In this document: in pieces, positions 32,292 to 41,520 of the stretch
How positions within the stretch are numbered: position 1 is the stretch's first letter
How the letters are laid out: each line of letters starts with the position of its first letter
Source of the DNA: an uncultured Pelagibacteraceae bacterium
GTDB lineage: Bacteria; Pseudomonadota; Alphaproteobacteria; Pelagibacterales; Pelagibacteraceae
Direction: 5' to 3'
Assembly: GCA_902594865.1 (NCBI GenBank)
Contig: CACJNV010000003.1
Span: forward strand, 35,668-99,667
DNA length: 64,000 nucleotides
Program-made: the position numbers and the translations under genes
The notes under the pieces: generated by a model
What the model was told of the DNA's origin: nothing
What the model saw: the letters and a program-made list of their open reading frames with translations, nothing else
The model's database searches: none

Positions 32292-33017
32292 ATGGCAGGA
32301 CATTCACATTGGGCAGGAATAAAACATAAGAAAGGTAAGGCTGATAAGCAAAGATCAAAGATATTTTCAAAATTATCTAAAGAGATTACTGTTGCAGCAA
32401 AACTTGGTGATAAAGATCCAGCAATGAACCCTAGACTAAGATCTGCAGTACAGGCTGCTAGATCTGCAAATATGCCTAAAGATAATATTGAAAGAGCAAT
32501 AGATAAATCTTCTGCAGCTACAGGAGCAAATTTTGAAAATTTAAGATACGAGGGGTTTGGACCAGAAAAGATTGCTGTTATAGTTGAAACTTTAACAGAC
32601 AACAAAAATAGGACCGCATCAAATATTAGAACTATTTTTCAAAAAAGTGGTGGTAGCTTAGGAACTCAAGGTTCAGCATCTCACAATTTTCAACAATTGG
32701 GTATAATCAAAATTGATAAAAAAGAGATATCTGATGAAAAAATTTTAGATTTAGCGATTGAGTCAGGAGCTGATGAATGTTTCTCTTATGAGGATTATCA
32801 TGAGGTCCAGTGTCAAATGAGCGAAATATATAATGTAAAAAAAAATCTTGAGAAAATTATTGTGAATTTTATTTCTACAGAAATTGAATGGGTCCCATTA
32901 AATAGTGTTGATATAAATAAAGGTAATAAAGATAGTGTAGTAGATTTTTTAGAAACTCTTGAGGAAGATGATGATGTTCAGAACGTTTATTCAAACGTTA
33001 ATTTAGGTGGTATTTAA
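32292..33017 (+). CDS. yebC: YebC/PmpR-family protein
   Basis: A 241-residue protein starting MAGHSHWAGIKHKKGKADK with SKLSKEITVAAKLG, NPRLRSAVQAARSANMPKDNI, and DNKNRTASNIRTIF in the middle domain. The family was described as a transcriptional regulator. More recent work links it to translation through difficult sequences. Its stop overlaps the start of the RuvC-like gene by 1 nt (TAATG). Confidence 0.96.
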   Translation: MAGHSHWAGIKHKKGKADKQRSKIFSKLSKEITVAAKLGDKDPAMNPRLRSAVQAARSANMPKDNIERAIDKSSAATGANFENLRYEGFGPEKIAVIVETLTDNKNRTASNIRTIFQKSGGSLGTQGSASHNFQQLGIIKIDKKEISDEKILDLAIESGADECFSYEDYHEVQCQMSEIYNVKKNLEKIIVNFISTEIEWVPLNSVDINKGNKDSVVDFLETLEEDDDVQNVYSNVNLGGI

Positions 33018-33511
33018 TGATGATTATTGGAATTGATCCAGGCATCTCAGGTTCAATCTGCTTTTTTCAAAATGGTATAATAAAAGATGTAATTGAAATG
33101 CCAACCATGACAGATGGTAAGAAAAATAAAAGACAAGTAAATGGCGCTCAAATATTTAATGAAATTAGTGAAAGGATAAACAAATTTGATAAAAAAAACA
33201 TAAAAGTTGTAATTGAACAAGTTTCTGCAATGCCTGGACAAGGCGTTACCAGTATGTTTAATTTTGGACAATCTTTCGGTATTTTAAAGGGAATATGCAG
33301 CGCAATGCATTTACCTGTTTATTATGTCAGGCCTGCTAAGTGGAAAAAATATTTTAACCTTATTAATTCAGAAAAAGATGCGAGCAGAACAAGAGCTATT
33401 GAAATTTTTCCATATTTTTCATCACAATTGTCAAAAAAAAAAGATAACAACAAGGCAGATGCTATTCTAATAGCTAGTTTTTTCTACGAAACTTATCAAA
33501 AAGAAGAATAA
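33017..33511 (+). CDS. RuvC-like crossover junction endonuclease, phage type
   Basis: A 164-residue RNase H-like resolvase. Acidic residues D7 (GIDPG), E67 (VVIEQV) and D148 with D143 (KDNNKADAILIA) form a plausible metal site. The body (AMPGQGVTSMFNFGQSFG, WKKYFNL, DASRTRAIEIFP) is the type I associate with bacteriophage and prophage RuvC-like proteins, not with canonical bacterial RuvC. It occupies the position where alphaproteobacteria keep ruvC (after yebC), but ruvA and ruvB do not follow. It likely cuts branched DNA in recombination. The second ATG (33020) is an equally good start. Confidence 0.83.
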   Translation: MMIIGIDPGISGSICFFQNGIIKDVIEMPTMTDGKKNKRQVNGAQIFNEISERINKFDKKNIKVVIEQVSAMPGQGVTSMFNFGQSFGILKGICSAMHLPVYYVRPAKWKKYFNLINSEKDASRTRAIEIFPYFSSQLSKKKDNNKADAILIASFFYETYQKEE

Positions 33512-33534
33512 TCAATTTAAATTAAAAGACAAAA

Positions 33535-33558
33535 TCATGACACATTTACGTGTGATGA
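33535..33558. repeat. Imperfect dyad in front of tolQ
   Basis: TCAT..CACA and TGTGATGA flank a TTTACG loop (TCAT 33535-33538 with ATGA 33555-33558; CACA 33541-33544 with TGTG 33551-33554; two bases bulged). It lies in the 53-nt gap before tolQ and would place a hairpin at the ribosome-binding region. It could be an operator or RNA structure; it is weak and may be chance. Confidence 0.25.
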
Positions 33559-33564
33559 GTAAGC

Positions 33565-34239
33565 ATGGAAGCAGATATAGCAGCAAAAGCAGTTGAATTA
33601 GGAACAAATACTGATTTTTCATTATTCAGTTTATTTTTTAGAGCAGACATAATTGTTAAGTCTGTAATGATTATATTAATATTGTGCTCAATATATTCTT
33701 GGGCTGTAATTATTGAAAAGTTTCGATTATTTAAAAAAATAACTAAATCTTCAGAGGAATTTGAAGAAAAATTCTGGAATTCTAAATCTGCTGAAACTTT
33801 TTACAATAGTTTACCTAGTAAACTTGAGGATCCAATGTCACTTGTGTTTCAAGATGCAATGGAAGGATTGCTTAAAAAAAAATCAAGAACCAATATTAGT
33901 GAGAGAATGAGCGCATCTTTAGAATCTGGAATTGAAAAACAAATGACAAAAATTGAAAAAGGTTTTACTTTTTTGGCAACAGTAGGCTCAACTGCACCAT
34001 TTATTGGTTTGTTCGGAACTGTTTGGGGAATTATGAATTCTTTTCAATCTATAGCTATTTCAAGAAACACAAGTCTTGCGATAGTTGCACCAGGAATAGC
34101 CGAAGCTTTATTTGCAACTGCACTTGGTCTATTGGCTGCAATACCAGCAGTAGTGGCATACAATAAATTTAATAATGATGCCAAAAAATATTCAGAAAAA
34201 TTAGAAAATTTTTCAAAAAGATTTTTAACAATTATTTAA
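33565..34239 (+). CDS. tolQ: Tol-Pal system protein TolQ
   Basis: A 224-residue MotA/TolQ/ExbB channel protein with three transmembrane segments (about residues 30-50, 130-155 and 170-195). It contains FLATVGSTAPFIGLFGTVWGIMNSF and IAEALFATALGLLAAIPAVVAYN, the conserved pore helices. With TolR it converts the proton gradient into motion of TolA for outer-membrane constriction. It is the first gene of tolQRAB-pal-cpoB. Confidence 0.95.
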   Translation: MEADIAAKAVELGTNTDFSLFSLFFRADIIVKSVMIILILCSIYSWAVIIEKFRLFKKITKSSEEFEEKFWNSKSAETFYNSLPSKLEDPMSLVFQDAMEGLLKKKSRTNISERMSASLESGIEKQMTKIEKGFTFLATVGSTAPFIGLFGTVWGIMNSFQSIAISRNTSLAIVAPGIAEALFATALGLLAAIPAVVAYNKFNNDAKKYSEKLENFSKRFLTII

Positions 34240-34656
34240 ATGGCATTTAAATTAAATCGTTCTTCTAAAGAACCAATGAGTGAAATAAATGTTACTCCTT
34301 TTGTGGATGTGATGCTTGTATTGTTAATAATTTTTATGGTAACAGCACCATTGTTAACGGTAGGTGTTCAAGTTGATTTACCAGAAAGTTCGGCAGACTC
34401 ATTACCTGAAGAAACAGAACCCTTAACACTATCAATTAACGCAAAAGGTGAAATTTTTATTCAAGAAGCAAAAGTTGAATACGATAATATTATTGCAAAA
34501 GTTTTAGCAGTTTCAAAAAATAGAACTGATACCAGAATTTATGTTAGAGGTGACAAAACTATAAATTATGGAAGAGTTTTAGAAATTATGGGATTACTAT
34601 CAGGATCTGGTTTTACTAAAGTAGCATTGATTTCAGAACCGTATAAGCAAAGGTAA
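34240..34656 (+). CDS. tolR: Tol-Pal system protein TolR
   Basis: A 138-residue ExbD/TolR protein. One N-terminal transmembrane helix follows EINVTPFVDVMLVLLIIFMVTAP, and its aspartate is the proton-carrying residue. A periplasmic domain follows (LSINAKGEIFI, RGDKTINYGRV). The ATG directly follows the tolQ stop codon. Confidence 0.95.
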   Translation: MAFKLNRSSKEPMSEINVTPFVDVMLVLLIIFMVTAPLLTVGVQVDLPESSADSLPEETEPLTLSINAKGEIFIQEAKVEYDNIIAKVLAVSKNRTDTRIYVRGDKTINYGRVLEIMGLLSGSGFTKVALISEPYKQR

Positions 34657-34661
34657 TTAAA

Positions 34662-35525
34662 GTGAATAGAAGTTTAATTATTTCTTCTGTTTTGCATGCT
34701 TTGTTAATTTTCATTACAGCTATGAGCTTACCTTTTTTGGCAAAGAAACCACTTGATATTCCTCCAATTGTTTCAGTTGAGTTAATTCAAATAGCAGAAA
34801 AAACTAATATTCCATTTGCACCTAAAGCAAAAAAGATAATTGAAAAAGTTAAAGAGAAAGAAAAAAAACTTGTTTCAGAGCAAGCACCACCAAAAAAAGT
34901 AGAAAAAACGAAAACAAAAACTGTTCTGGCTCCTGATCAAAATAATAAAAAAATAGAGAATGAAATACCTGAAGCAATTCCACTTCCAGATAAAACTTTA
35001 AAAAAGGTTGAAACAAAAGAGGAAAAAAAACAAAATCCTGAAAAAGTAGATGATGAAGTTAAACAGGTATCAGAATTTGAAAAAAAAGATTTATTTGATC
35101 CAAATAATATTGCAGCTTTAATTGATAAATCAAAAGAAGAGAGTGCTGAAGTTTTAAAAACAAATGATGACATTACTCAAGATCAAGAAAGAAATGTTGA
35201 AAATTTAGGTCTTACACTAAGCGAAGAGGATGCTCTTAAAGCACAAATATTTGGGTGTTGGAGTATTCCATTAGGATTACCGTACAATGAAAATTTATTG
35301 GTAAGAATAAAGTTAAAATTAAAACCTGATGGAACAGTATCAAAAACAGAAATTTTAGATCATGCAAGAATGAATAAACCAGGCCAAGGTTTTTATAAGG
35401 TTTTAGCAGAAAGCGCTTTGAGAGCTGTCAAGTTATGCCAACCATTAAGAGTTCCAACGACTGGATATGAAAGATGGAAAGAATTACAGTTAAATTTTGA
35501 TGCAAGAGAGATGTTAGAAGGGTAG
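34662..35525 (+). CDS. tolA: TolA-like energy transducer of the Tol-Pal system
   Basis: A 287-residue protein starting at GTG. It has an N-terminal transmembrane anchor (about residues 4-25, SLIISSVLHALLIFITAM) with the SxxxH pattern seen in TolA/TonB anchors. Residues ~55-175 are Lys/Glu/Pro-rich and extended across the periplasm. The last ~95 residues are a folded domain (FGCWSIPLGLPYNENLLVRI, ending LRVPTTGYERWKELQLNFD) as in alphaproteobacterial TolA. It links TolQR to TolB and Pal. Confidence 0.9.
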   Translation: MNRSLIISSVLHALLIFITAMSLPFLAKKPLDIPPIVSVELIQIAEKTNIPFAPKAKKIIEKVKEKEKKLVSEQAPPKKVEKTKTKTVLAPDQNNKKIENEIPEAIPLPDKTLKKVETKEEKKQNPEKVDDEVKQVSEFEKKDLFDPNNIAALIDKSKEESAEVLKTNDDITQDQERNVENLGLTLSEEDALKAQIFGCWSIPLGLPYNENLLVRIKLKLKPDGTVSKTEILDHARMNKPGQGFYKVLAESALRAVKLCQPLRVPTTGYERWKELQLNFDAREMLEG

Positions 35526-35534
35526 TATATATAA

Positions 35535-36875
35535 ATGACAAAAACAATTTTAATTTTATTATTTATATTAATTCCTATCAAAGCAAATGCTTTAATTGAA
35601 GTTGATATAACTAGGGGAAATTTAAATCCACTTCCATTAGCAGTTTCCCCCCTATCAATTGATGAAGAGTCTAGAAAAGGTTTTGAAAAAATACTTAAAA
35701 AAGAAAATATTGGCTCTGAGATATCAAATATCGTTGAGAATAATTTGAGAACCTCGGGATTATTTAATCCTCTAGACAAAAAGGCTTTTTTACAAGCTCC
35801 TGATATTGCAAATTTAAAACCAAGATTTGAAGATTGGAATTTAATTAAAGCTCAAGCACTTATTACTGGTAAAGTAAATTATGTTGACGATAAATTAAGA
35901 GTTGAGTTTCGATTATGGGACGTTTTAGCTGCTAAAGAAATGATGGCTTTAGCTTTTACCACAGTTCCTAACAATTGGAGAAGAGTAGGGCATATTATTT
36001 CTGATAAGGTTTACGAAAGGCTGACTGGAGAAAAAGGTTATTTTGATACAAGAATAATTTATGTCTCAGAAGAAGGACCAAAAACACAAAGAATAAAAAA
36101 ATTAGCAATCATGGATCAAGACGGAGCTAACAATAAATTCTTGACATTAGGGAATGAGTTAGTTTTAACACCACGATTTAACCCAGCTAGTCAAATGGTA
36201 ACTTATTTGTCTTACTTTAAAAATATGCCAAGGGTTTATTTGTTAGATATAGAAACTGGTACACAAGAGGTAGTTGGAGATTTTCCTGGAATGACGTTTG
36301 CACCACGTTTTTCACCTGATGGTAAAAAAATAATTATGAGTTTTGCTAAAGATGGAAAGTCAGATATTTACACCATGGATTTAGAAAATAGAATTGTAGA
36401 AAAAATTACTAATCATCCATCAATTGACACTTCCCCATCTTATTCTCCTGATGGAAAATATATTACATTTAATTCTGATAGAAGTGGTTATCAGCAAATT
36501 TATGTAATGAAGAATGATGGAAGTGATGTAAAAAGAATTTCTTTTGGTAACGGTTTATATGGAACACCTGTATGGTCTCCTAGAGGAGATTTAATTGCAT
36601 TTACAAAACTACATAAAGGTAAATTTTATATAGGCGTAATGAGAACCGATGGTAGTGGTGAAAGGTTGTTAACTGAAAATTATTATCAAGAAGCACCTTC
36701 TTGGTCTCCAAATGGAAGGGTGTTAATATTTTATAGAGAGACAAAAACTAACTCCAAAGGAGAAGGTTTTTCTGCAAAATTGTGGTCTATAGATTTAACA
36801 GGTTATAATGAACGGCAAATAAAGACACCAACAGATGCTTCAGACCCATCATGGTCATCTTTATTAAGTAATTAA
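35535..36875 (+). CDS. tolB: Tol-Pal system beta-propeller protein TolB
   Basis: A 446-residue periplasmic protein. The signal peptide covers about residues 1-20 (ending IKANA). An N-terminal domain (LVSGxV-like [11 protein letters not shown]) and a six-bladed propeller follow, with repeated blade motifs such as [26 protein letters not shown] and [10 protein letters not shown]. It binds Pal and TolA. It is 9 nt after tolA; the gap to pal is 97 nt. Confidence 0.96.
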   Translation: MTKTILILLFILIPIKANALIEVDITRGNLNPLPLAVSPLSIDEESRKGFEKILKKENIGSEISNIVENNLRTSGLFNPLDKKAFLQAPDIANLKPRFEDWNLIKAQALITGKVNYVDDKLRVEFRLWDVLAAKEMMALAFTTVPNNWRRVGHIISDKVYERLTGEKGYFDTRIIYVSEEGPKTQRIKKLAIMDQDGANNKFLTLGNELVLTPRFNPASQMVTYLSYFKNMPRVYLLDIETGTQEVVGDFPGMTFAPRFSPDGKKIIMSFAKDGKSDIYTMDLENRIVEKITNHPSIDTSPSYSPDGKYITFNSDRSGYQQIYVMKNDGSDVKRISFGNGLYGTPVWSPRGDLIAFTKLHKGKFYIGVMRTDGSGERLLTENYYQEAPSWSPNGRVLIFYRETKTNSKGEGFSAKLWSIDLTGYNERQIKTPTDASDPSWSSLLSN

Positions 36876-36890
36876 AGATTAATTTTTTTA

Positions 36891-36947
36891 AATTTCTTGA
36901 TTTTTAGACTTGAAACCTCTATTTAGTTGTGAAAAAGTCAAGAAATT
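36891..36947. repeat. 10-bp inverted repeat in the tolB-pal gap
   Basis: AATTTCTTGA (36891-36900) and its exact complement TCAAGAAATT (36938-36947) bracket 37 bases between tolB and pal. A stem here would lie 25 bases upstream of the pal start, possibly as a 5' stabiliser of an abundant lipoprotein mRNA or a processing site. The perfect match is notable, but the A/T-rich setting makes chance possible. Confidence 0.4.
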
Positions 36948-36972
36948 GAAATTAGCAGCAAGGAGCAATTTA

Positions 36973-37464
36973 ATGAGATTAAACAAAATTTTAAAAAACA
37001 CACTTTTAGTATTAACAGCTTGCCTAGTGCTATCTGCATGTGCAACTAAAAAAGAAGTGGCAACAGACATTCAAGGTCAAATGCAAGGTGATGTTTACAC
37101 AGGAACAGACACAGTTAAATATTTAGCTGATGGTGTTCCAGACAGAGTTTTCTTTGCAACAAATGAGTCGATATTAACAACTGCATCAAGAGAAACTTTA
37201 AGAGCCCAAGCAGCTTGGTTAAGAAAGAATCCAAACATAAACGTAGTTCTTGAAGGTCATGCTGACGAAAGAGGAACAAGAGAATATAACTTAGCTCTTG
37301 GTGAAAGAAGGGCAAATGCAGCTAAAGACTATTTAATGACTTATGGAATATCTTCTGACAGAATTACGGTATTAAGTTATGGTAAGGAGAGACCGGTTGA
37401 CTCTGGTTCAAACCCGTTAGCTTGGTCAAAAAACAGAAGATCAGTAACTGTTAAAGCAAATTAA
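36973..37464 (+). CDS. pal: Peptidoglycan-associated lipoprotein Pal
   Basis: A 163-residue lipoprotein. The signal peptide ends in the lipobox LSAC, with lipidated Cys23. The C-terminal OmpA-like domain carries the peptidoglycan-binding stretch VVLEGHADERGTREYNLALG with ERRANAAKDYL and SYGKERPVDSG. I chose the ATG at 36973 because an AAGGAG ribosome-binding site stands 7 bases upstream and it gives a clean signal peptide. An upstream in-frame start would add 21 residues that do not look like a signal. It is followed by an intrinsic terminator. Confidence 0.96.
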   Translation: MRLNKILKNTLLVLTACLVLSACATKKEVATDIQGQMQGDVYTGTDTVKYLADGVPDRVFFATNESILTTASRETLRAQAAWLRKNPNINVVLEGHADERGTREYNLALGERRANAAKDYLMTYGISSDRITVLSYGKERPVDSGSNPLAWSKNRRSVTVKAN

Positions 37465-37477
37465 TTATTTAAAATTT

Positions 37478-37517
37478 AAGACCCTAAAACCTTTATTGGA
37501 TTTAGGGTCTTTTTTTT
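37478..37517 (+). terminator. Intrinsic terminator after pal
   Basis: An 11-bp perfect stem (AAGACCCTAAA, 37478-37488, with TTTAGGGTCTT, 37501-37511) closes a 12-base loop and runs into T9 (37510-37517 region). It lies 14 bases after the pal stop. It is the only textbook rho-independent terminator I noticed in this window, and it separates pal from cpoB. Confidence 0.85.
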
Positions 37518-37547
37518 GCCATTTTTATAATCATAAATCTAATTTAA

Positions 37548-38555
37548 ATGATGCTCATGTTTAAATTAGTAATTTTAAAATTATTTTTAATCTTTAATTT
37601 GGTTTTTATTAATATTTCTTTTGCAGATAACCATAATATTTATGAAACATTAGAAATAATAAAAAATGATCTTAAAACTCTTGAAAGAGCAGTTTATTCT
37701 GGATCTATAGAAGTGAAAGCTAATACTAATGATAGTTCAGTTTCAGATTTGGATCAAAATTCAGAAGATGTTTTAACTAGACATTTATTAAAATTATCTG
37801 AGGTTGAGGATCAGTTTAGAGAACTCACTAATAAATTTGAAGAAATAAATTTTAAGTTGGATAAATTATCTACCCGTGTTTCAAAAATTCAAGCAGATAA
37901 CCAAATAAGATTTCAAGACATAGAAAACAATATTAGTTCTGGAAATGTTGGTAATACAGAAAACCAATTAAGTTTAAAACCAAAGACTGATGAACAAAAA
38001 GTTTTACCTGGTAGTTCACAGCCCCAAGATTTAGGAACAATTTCATATAAAGATACAGAGACAAACGAAACTTCACAACAAATTCAATCTGTTGATACTA
38101 CAGCTTCAATTGTAACTGAAACTTTTCAATCTGAAGAAAAAATACTTCCTCAAGATTTAAATCCTGTGGAGCAATATGAATTTGCAACGAGTTTTTTAAA
38201 AGTTGGAGACTACAGTACAGCGGAAAGAGCTTTCAGAGAATTTGTTATATCTAACCCTGATCATGAGTTAGCGGGTAGTGCACAATACTGGTATGCAGAA
38301 ACATTCAGAATTAGACAATTGTATACTGATGCAGCTTCTGCTTATTTAGAGGGTTACCAAAAATATCCTAAAGGAAAAAAAGCTCCAATTAATTTATTAA
38401 AACTTGGAGTATCAATGGTTCAAATTGGTGAAAAAGACCAAGGGTGTAAAATGATAAATGGTGTAGAATTACAATATCCTAATGCAAATCAGTCTGTAAT
38501 ACAAAAAGCAAAATATGAGTCCAAAAAATTTGAATGCATCAAACAAGACTCATAA
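37548..38555 (+). CDS. cpoB: Tol-Pal system protein CpoB (YbgF)
   Basis: A 335-residue periplasmic protein. The signal peptide is ~26 residues (ILKLFLIFNLVFINISFADN). A coiled-coil segment lies at about residues 75-125 and a low-complexity Ser/Thr/Gln linker follows. A C-terminal TPR domain covers about residues 205-330 (PVEQYEFATSFLKVGDYSTAERAF, AGSAQYWYAETFRI, KAPINLLKLGVSMVQ). It coordinates peptidoglycan synthesis with Tol-Pal constriction. Two or three near-by ATG codons (37548, 37551, 37557) are equivalent. It overlaps tilS by 41 nt. Confidence 0.9.
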   Translation: MMLMFKLVILKLFLIFNLVFINISFADNHNIYETLEIIKNDLKTLERAVYSGSIEVKANTNDSSVSDLDQNSEDVLTRHLLKLSEVEDQFRELTNKFEEINFKLDKLSTRVSKIQADNQIRFQDIENNISSGNVGNTENQLSLKPKTDEQKVLPGSSQPQDLGTISYKDTETNETSQQIQSVDTTASIVTETFQSEEKILPQDLNPVEQYEFATSFLKVGDYSTAERAFREFVISNPDHELAGSAQYWYAETFRIRQLYTDAASAYLEGYQKYPKGKKAPINLLKLGVSMVQIGEKDQGCKMINGVELQYPNANQSVIQKAKYESKKFECIKQDS

Positions 38556-39543
38556 GTTTTTATTAAATCAATTAAAAGATAAACAAACTTCTAAAATTTA
38601 TAAAAAATTTGAAAAAAATCTTAAATTACAAGAGGATTTTATAGTTGCGGTTTCTGGTGGACCAGACAGTTTAGCTTTATGTTTTTTATCAAAAATTTAT
38701 TCGATTAAAAAACATCTAAAAGTAAAATATTTTCACGTTGATCATAAAATTAGAAATAATTCAACAAAAGAGGCAAAATTTGTAAAATTGCTTCTAAAAA
38801 AATTGTCTACTAATCTTGAGATTTTAACCTGGGTTGGAAAAAAACCAAAAAGCAACATCCAATCTATTGCAAGAGATAAAAGATATGCACTGATGATAAA
38901 CAAGGCAAAAAAATTAAAAATAAATAATATTTTATTAGGTCATCATAAGGATGATTTAATAGAGAATTTTTTTATTAGAATTTTAAGAGGCAGTGGTTTA
39001 AATGGTATGGTATCATTTGATGAAAGAACCAACCTACAAAATATTAATTTGATAAGACCTTTGTTAAATTTTTCTAAAAAAAATTTAGAACATATTACCA
39101 AACAAGTTTTTAAAAATTATGTTGAAGATCCCTCCAATAAAAATGATGAATTTAAAAGAGTAAAAATTAGAAATTTTATAAAAAACTTGGAATTAGAGGG
39201 ATTGGATAATGATAAATTTAGTCTAACGATTAAAAATTTAAAATTTGCTAACGAGTCAATTAAATACTTTGTAGAAAAAAATTTAAAAGATAATTCAACA
39301 ATTTCAAATATTAATAAGTCTGTTATTTTGAATAAAAATTTTTTTCTTCAACCTGAAGAAGTAGTTTTTAGGTCTCTAACAGAAGTGTTACAAGCTGTTG
39401 GTAAAAAATACTACCCAGTACGAGGAAAAAAAATTGATAACTTAATTTATCGAATTAAAAATGATAACTCATTTATGACTACTTTAGGAAACTGTGTAAT
39501 AAAGAAGGTAAATAACTCAGTAATAGTATCAAAAGAGCGTTAA
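38515..39543 (+). CDS. tilS: tRNA(Ile)-lysidine synthetase TilS
   Basis: A 342-residue N-type ATP pyrophosphatase. The P-loop is SGGPDS at residues 47-52, followed by KYFHVDHKIRNNS and LLGHHKDDLIENFFIRILRGSG, the signature of TilS. It modifies the CAT-anticodon tRNA-Ile so that it reads AUA. The C-terminal domain is short compared with E. coli. The first ~30 residues overlap the cpoB 3' end; the true start may be a later codon, but ATG 38515 is the only clear one. Confidence 0.93.
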   Translation: MSPKNLNASNKTHKFLLNQLKDKQTSKIYKKFEKNLKLQEDFIVAVSGGPDSLALCFLSKIYSIKKHLKVKYFHVDHKIRNNSTKEAKFVKLLLKKLSTNLEILTWVGKKPKSNIQSIARDKRYALMINKAKKLKINNILLGHHKDDLIENFFIRILRGSGLNGMVSFDERTNLQNINLIRPLLNFSKKNLEHITKQVFKNYVEDPSNKNDEFKRVKIRNFIKNLELEGLDNDKFSLTIKNLKFANESIKYFVEKNLKDNSTISNINKSVILNKNFFLQPEEVVFRSLTEVLQAVGKKYYPVRGKKIDNLIYRIKNDNSFMTTLGNCVIKKVNNSVIVSKER

Positions 39544-39606
39544 AGCTGATGAAATAACTGATATTTTGTCACTTGTTAATTTATTAATAATTCTTATTTT
39601 AAACAT

Positions 39607-41514
39607 ATGAATTTAAAAAATCTTGCAATGTGGGGAATTATAGTTTTTTTAACTATAGGTCTTTATAACATGTTCAAAAATCCACAGTCTAATGTTAGAG
39701 GTGGAAATCAAATAATATTTTCAGATTTTTTAAATTCAGTTGAAGACGGTGAAGTTCTAAAAGTTGAGATTCAGGGAAATAACATCAAAGGTACTTATTC
39801 GAATGGAAATTCTTTTTCAACTTATGCTCCTAATGATCCAAATCTTATAGAAAAATTATCAGAGAAAGGTGTGAGTATTTCAGCAGCACCTTTAGATGAA
39901 AAAATGCCTTCATTGTTTGGTGTGCTCTTATCATGGTTTCCTATGTTACTGCTTATTGCAGTATGGATTTTCTTTATGAGACAAATGCAAGGTGGCAAAG
40001 GTGGAGCAATGGGATTTGGAAAATCAAAAGCCAAAATGATGAATGAATTAAAAGGAAAGGTTACTTTTAATGATGTTGCTGGCGTAGAGGAAGCTAAAGA
40101 AGAAGTAGAAGAAATGGTAGAGTTCCTAAAAGACCCAAAAAAATTTAGTAGGTTGGGTGGTAAAATTCCAAGAGGAGCTTTACTTGTTGGACCCCCGGGA
40201 ACTGGTAAAACTTTATTAGCAAGGGCAATTGCGGGTGAAGCGGGAGTTCCATTTTTCACTATTTCAGGTTCTGATTTTGTTGAGATGTTCGTTGGAGTAG
40301 GAGCATCTAGAGTAAGAGACATGTTTGAACAAGGTAAAAAAAATTCTCCATGTATTATTTTTATAGATGAGATAGATGCTGTTGGAAGAAGTAGAGGGGC
40401 AGGTCTAGGAGGTGGAAATGATGAGAGAGAACAAACATTAAATCAGTTATTAGTTGAAATGGATGGTTTTGATACAAATGAAGGTGTCATAATTATAGCT
40501 GCAACAAATAGACCAGATGTGCTTGATCCAGCTTTATTGAGACCAGGAAGGTTTGATAGACAGGTAGTAGTTTCAAATCCAGATATTATAGGAAGAGAAA
40601 AAATTTTAAAAGTTCATGTAAAAAAAATAAAGATGGCGCCAGATGTTAATTTAAGAACAATTGCAAGAGGCACGCCAGGATTTTCAGGAGCTGATCTTGC
40701 AAATATAGTTAATGAAGCAGCTTTATTAGCAGCGAGAAAAAATAAGAGGATAGTAACATTACTAGAATTTGAGGAAGCAAAAGATAAAGTTATGATGGGT
40801 GCCGAAAGACGTTCAATGGTCATGACAGAAGATGAGAAAAAACTAACTGCATACCATGAAGGTGGACATGCTCTAGTGTCGTTTAATATGCCAAGTTATG
40901 ATCCAATTCATAAAGCTACTATTATACCAAGAGGAAGAGCTCTTGGAATGGTAATGAACTTACCTGAAAGAGACAAACACGGTTACTCAATAAAATATCT
41001 TAAAGCGAGACTAGCTGTTTGTTTTGGAGGAAGAGTGGCTGAAGAATTAATTTTTGGTAAAGATAATATATCTACAGGAGCAGGTGGAGGAAATGGGTCT
41101 GATATTAACCAAGCTACACAGTTAGCAAGAGCAATGGTGACAAAATATGGAATGAGTGAAGAAATGGGTCCAGTTGAATATGGGGAAAACCAAGAAGAAG
41201 TGTTTTTGGGAAGATCAGTTACTCAAACCCAATCGGTATCAGAGGAAGTTGCTCAGAAAATTGATAAAGAAATAAGAAAGCTTGTAGACGAGGGATATAA
41301 TAAAGCTAAGGAAATTTTGACAGAAAAAATAGATGATCTACATAAAATTGCAAAAGCTTTAATAACTTATGAGACTTTAACTGGTGAAGAAATAGAGAAT
41401 ATAATTAATAAAAATTTATATCCTAAAGATAAAATTTTAGATAATCCAGAATCAAAAGATGATCAAGATTCAGCTTTGGGTGCAATGGGTTTGAAACCAA
41501 AAATTGTTCATTAA
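39607..41514 (+). CDS. ftsH: ATP-dependent zinc metalloprotease FtsH
   Basis: A 635-residue membrane AAA protease. It has two transmembrane helices (about residues 6-22 and 103-123) around a small periplasmic domain. Walker A is GPPGTGKT at 195-202, with Walker [34 protein letters not shown] and the zinc site HEGGH at 417-421. It degrades misfolded membrane proteins and regulators such as RpoH, whose gene is also in this window. The 62-nt gap upstream holds candidate promoter hexamers (TTGTTA and TATTTT, 16 apart) but nothing certain. Confidence 0.98.
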   Translation: MNLKNLAMWGIIVFLTIGLYNMFKNPQSNVRGGNQIIFSDFLNSVEDGEVLKVEIQGNNIKGTYSNGNSFSTYAPNDPNLIEKLSEKGVSISAAPLDEKMPSLFGVLLSWFPMLLLIAVWIFFMRQMQGGKGGAMGFGKSKAKMMNELKGKVTFNDVAGVEEAKEEVEEMVEFLKDPKKFSRLGGKIPRGALLVGPPGTGKTLLARAIAGEAGVPFFTISGSDFVEMFVGVGASRVRDMFEQGKKNSPCIIFIDEIDAVGRSRGAGLGGGNDEREQTLNQLLVEMDGFDTNEGVIIIAATNRPDVLDPALLRPGRFDRQVVVSNPDIIGREKILKVHVKKIKMAPDVNLRTIARGTPGFSGADLANIVNEAALLAARKNKRIVTLLEFEEAKDKVMMGAERRSMVMTEDEKKLTAYHEGGHALVSFNMPSYDPIHKATIIPRGRALGMVMNLPERDKHGYSIKYLKARLAVCFGGRVAEELIFGKDNISTGAGGGNGSDINQATQLARAMVTKYGMSEEMGPVEYGENQEEVFLGRSVTQTQSVSEEVAQKIDKEIRKLVDEGYNKAKEILTEKIDDLHKIAKALITYETLTGEEIENIINKNLYPKDKILDNPESKDDQDSALGAMGLKPKIVH

Positions 41515-41520
41515 TAAATA

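Noticed and set aside
32246-32605. 119-codon open frame antisense to yebC
   Set aside because: yebC is unambiguous here; the antisense frame has no motif or plausible start signal.
35393-35779. 128-codon open frame antisense to tolA/tolB
   Set aside because: It spans the junction of two clear genes on the other strand and shows no recognisable domain.
39822-40322. 166-codon open frame antisense to ftsH
   Set aside because: It lies wholly inside the strongly conserved AAA region of ftsH, has no family motif, and is a by-product of codon bias on the other strand.
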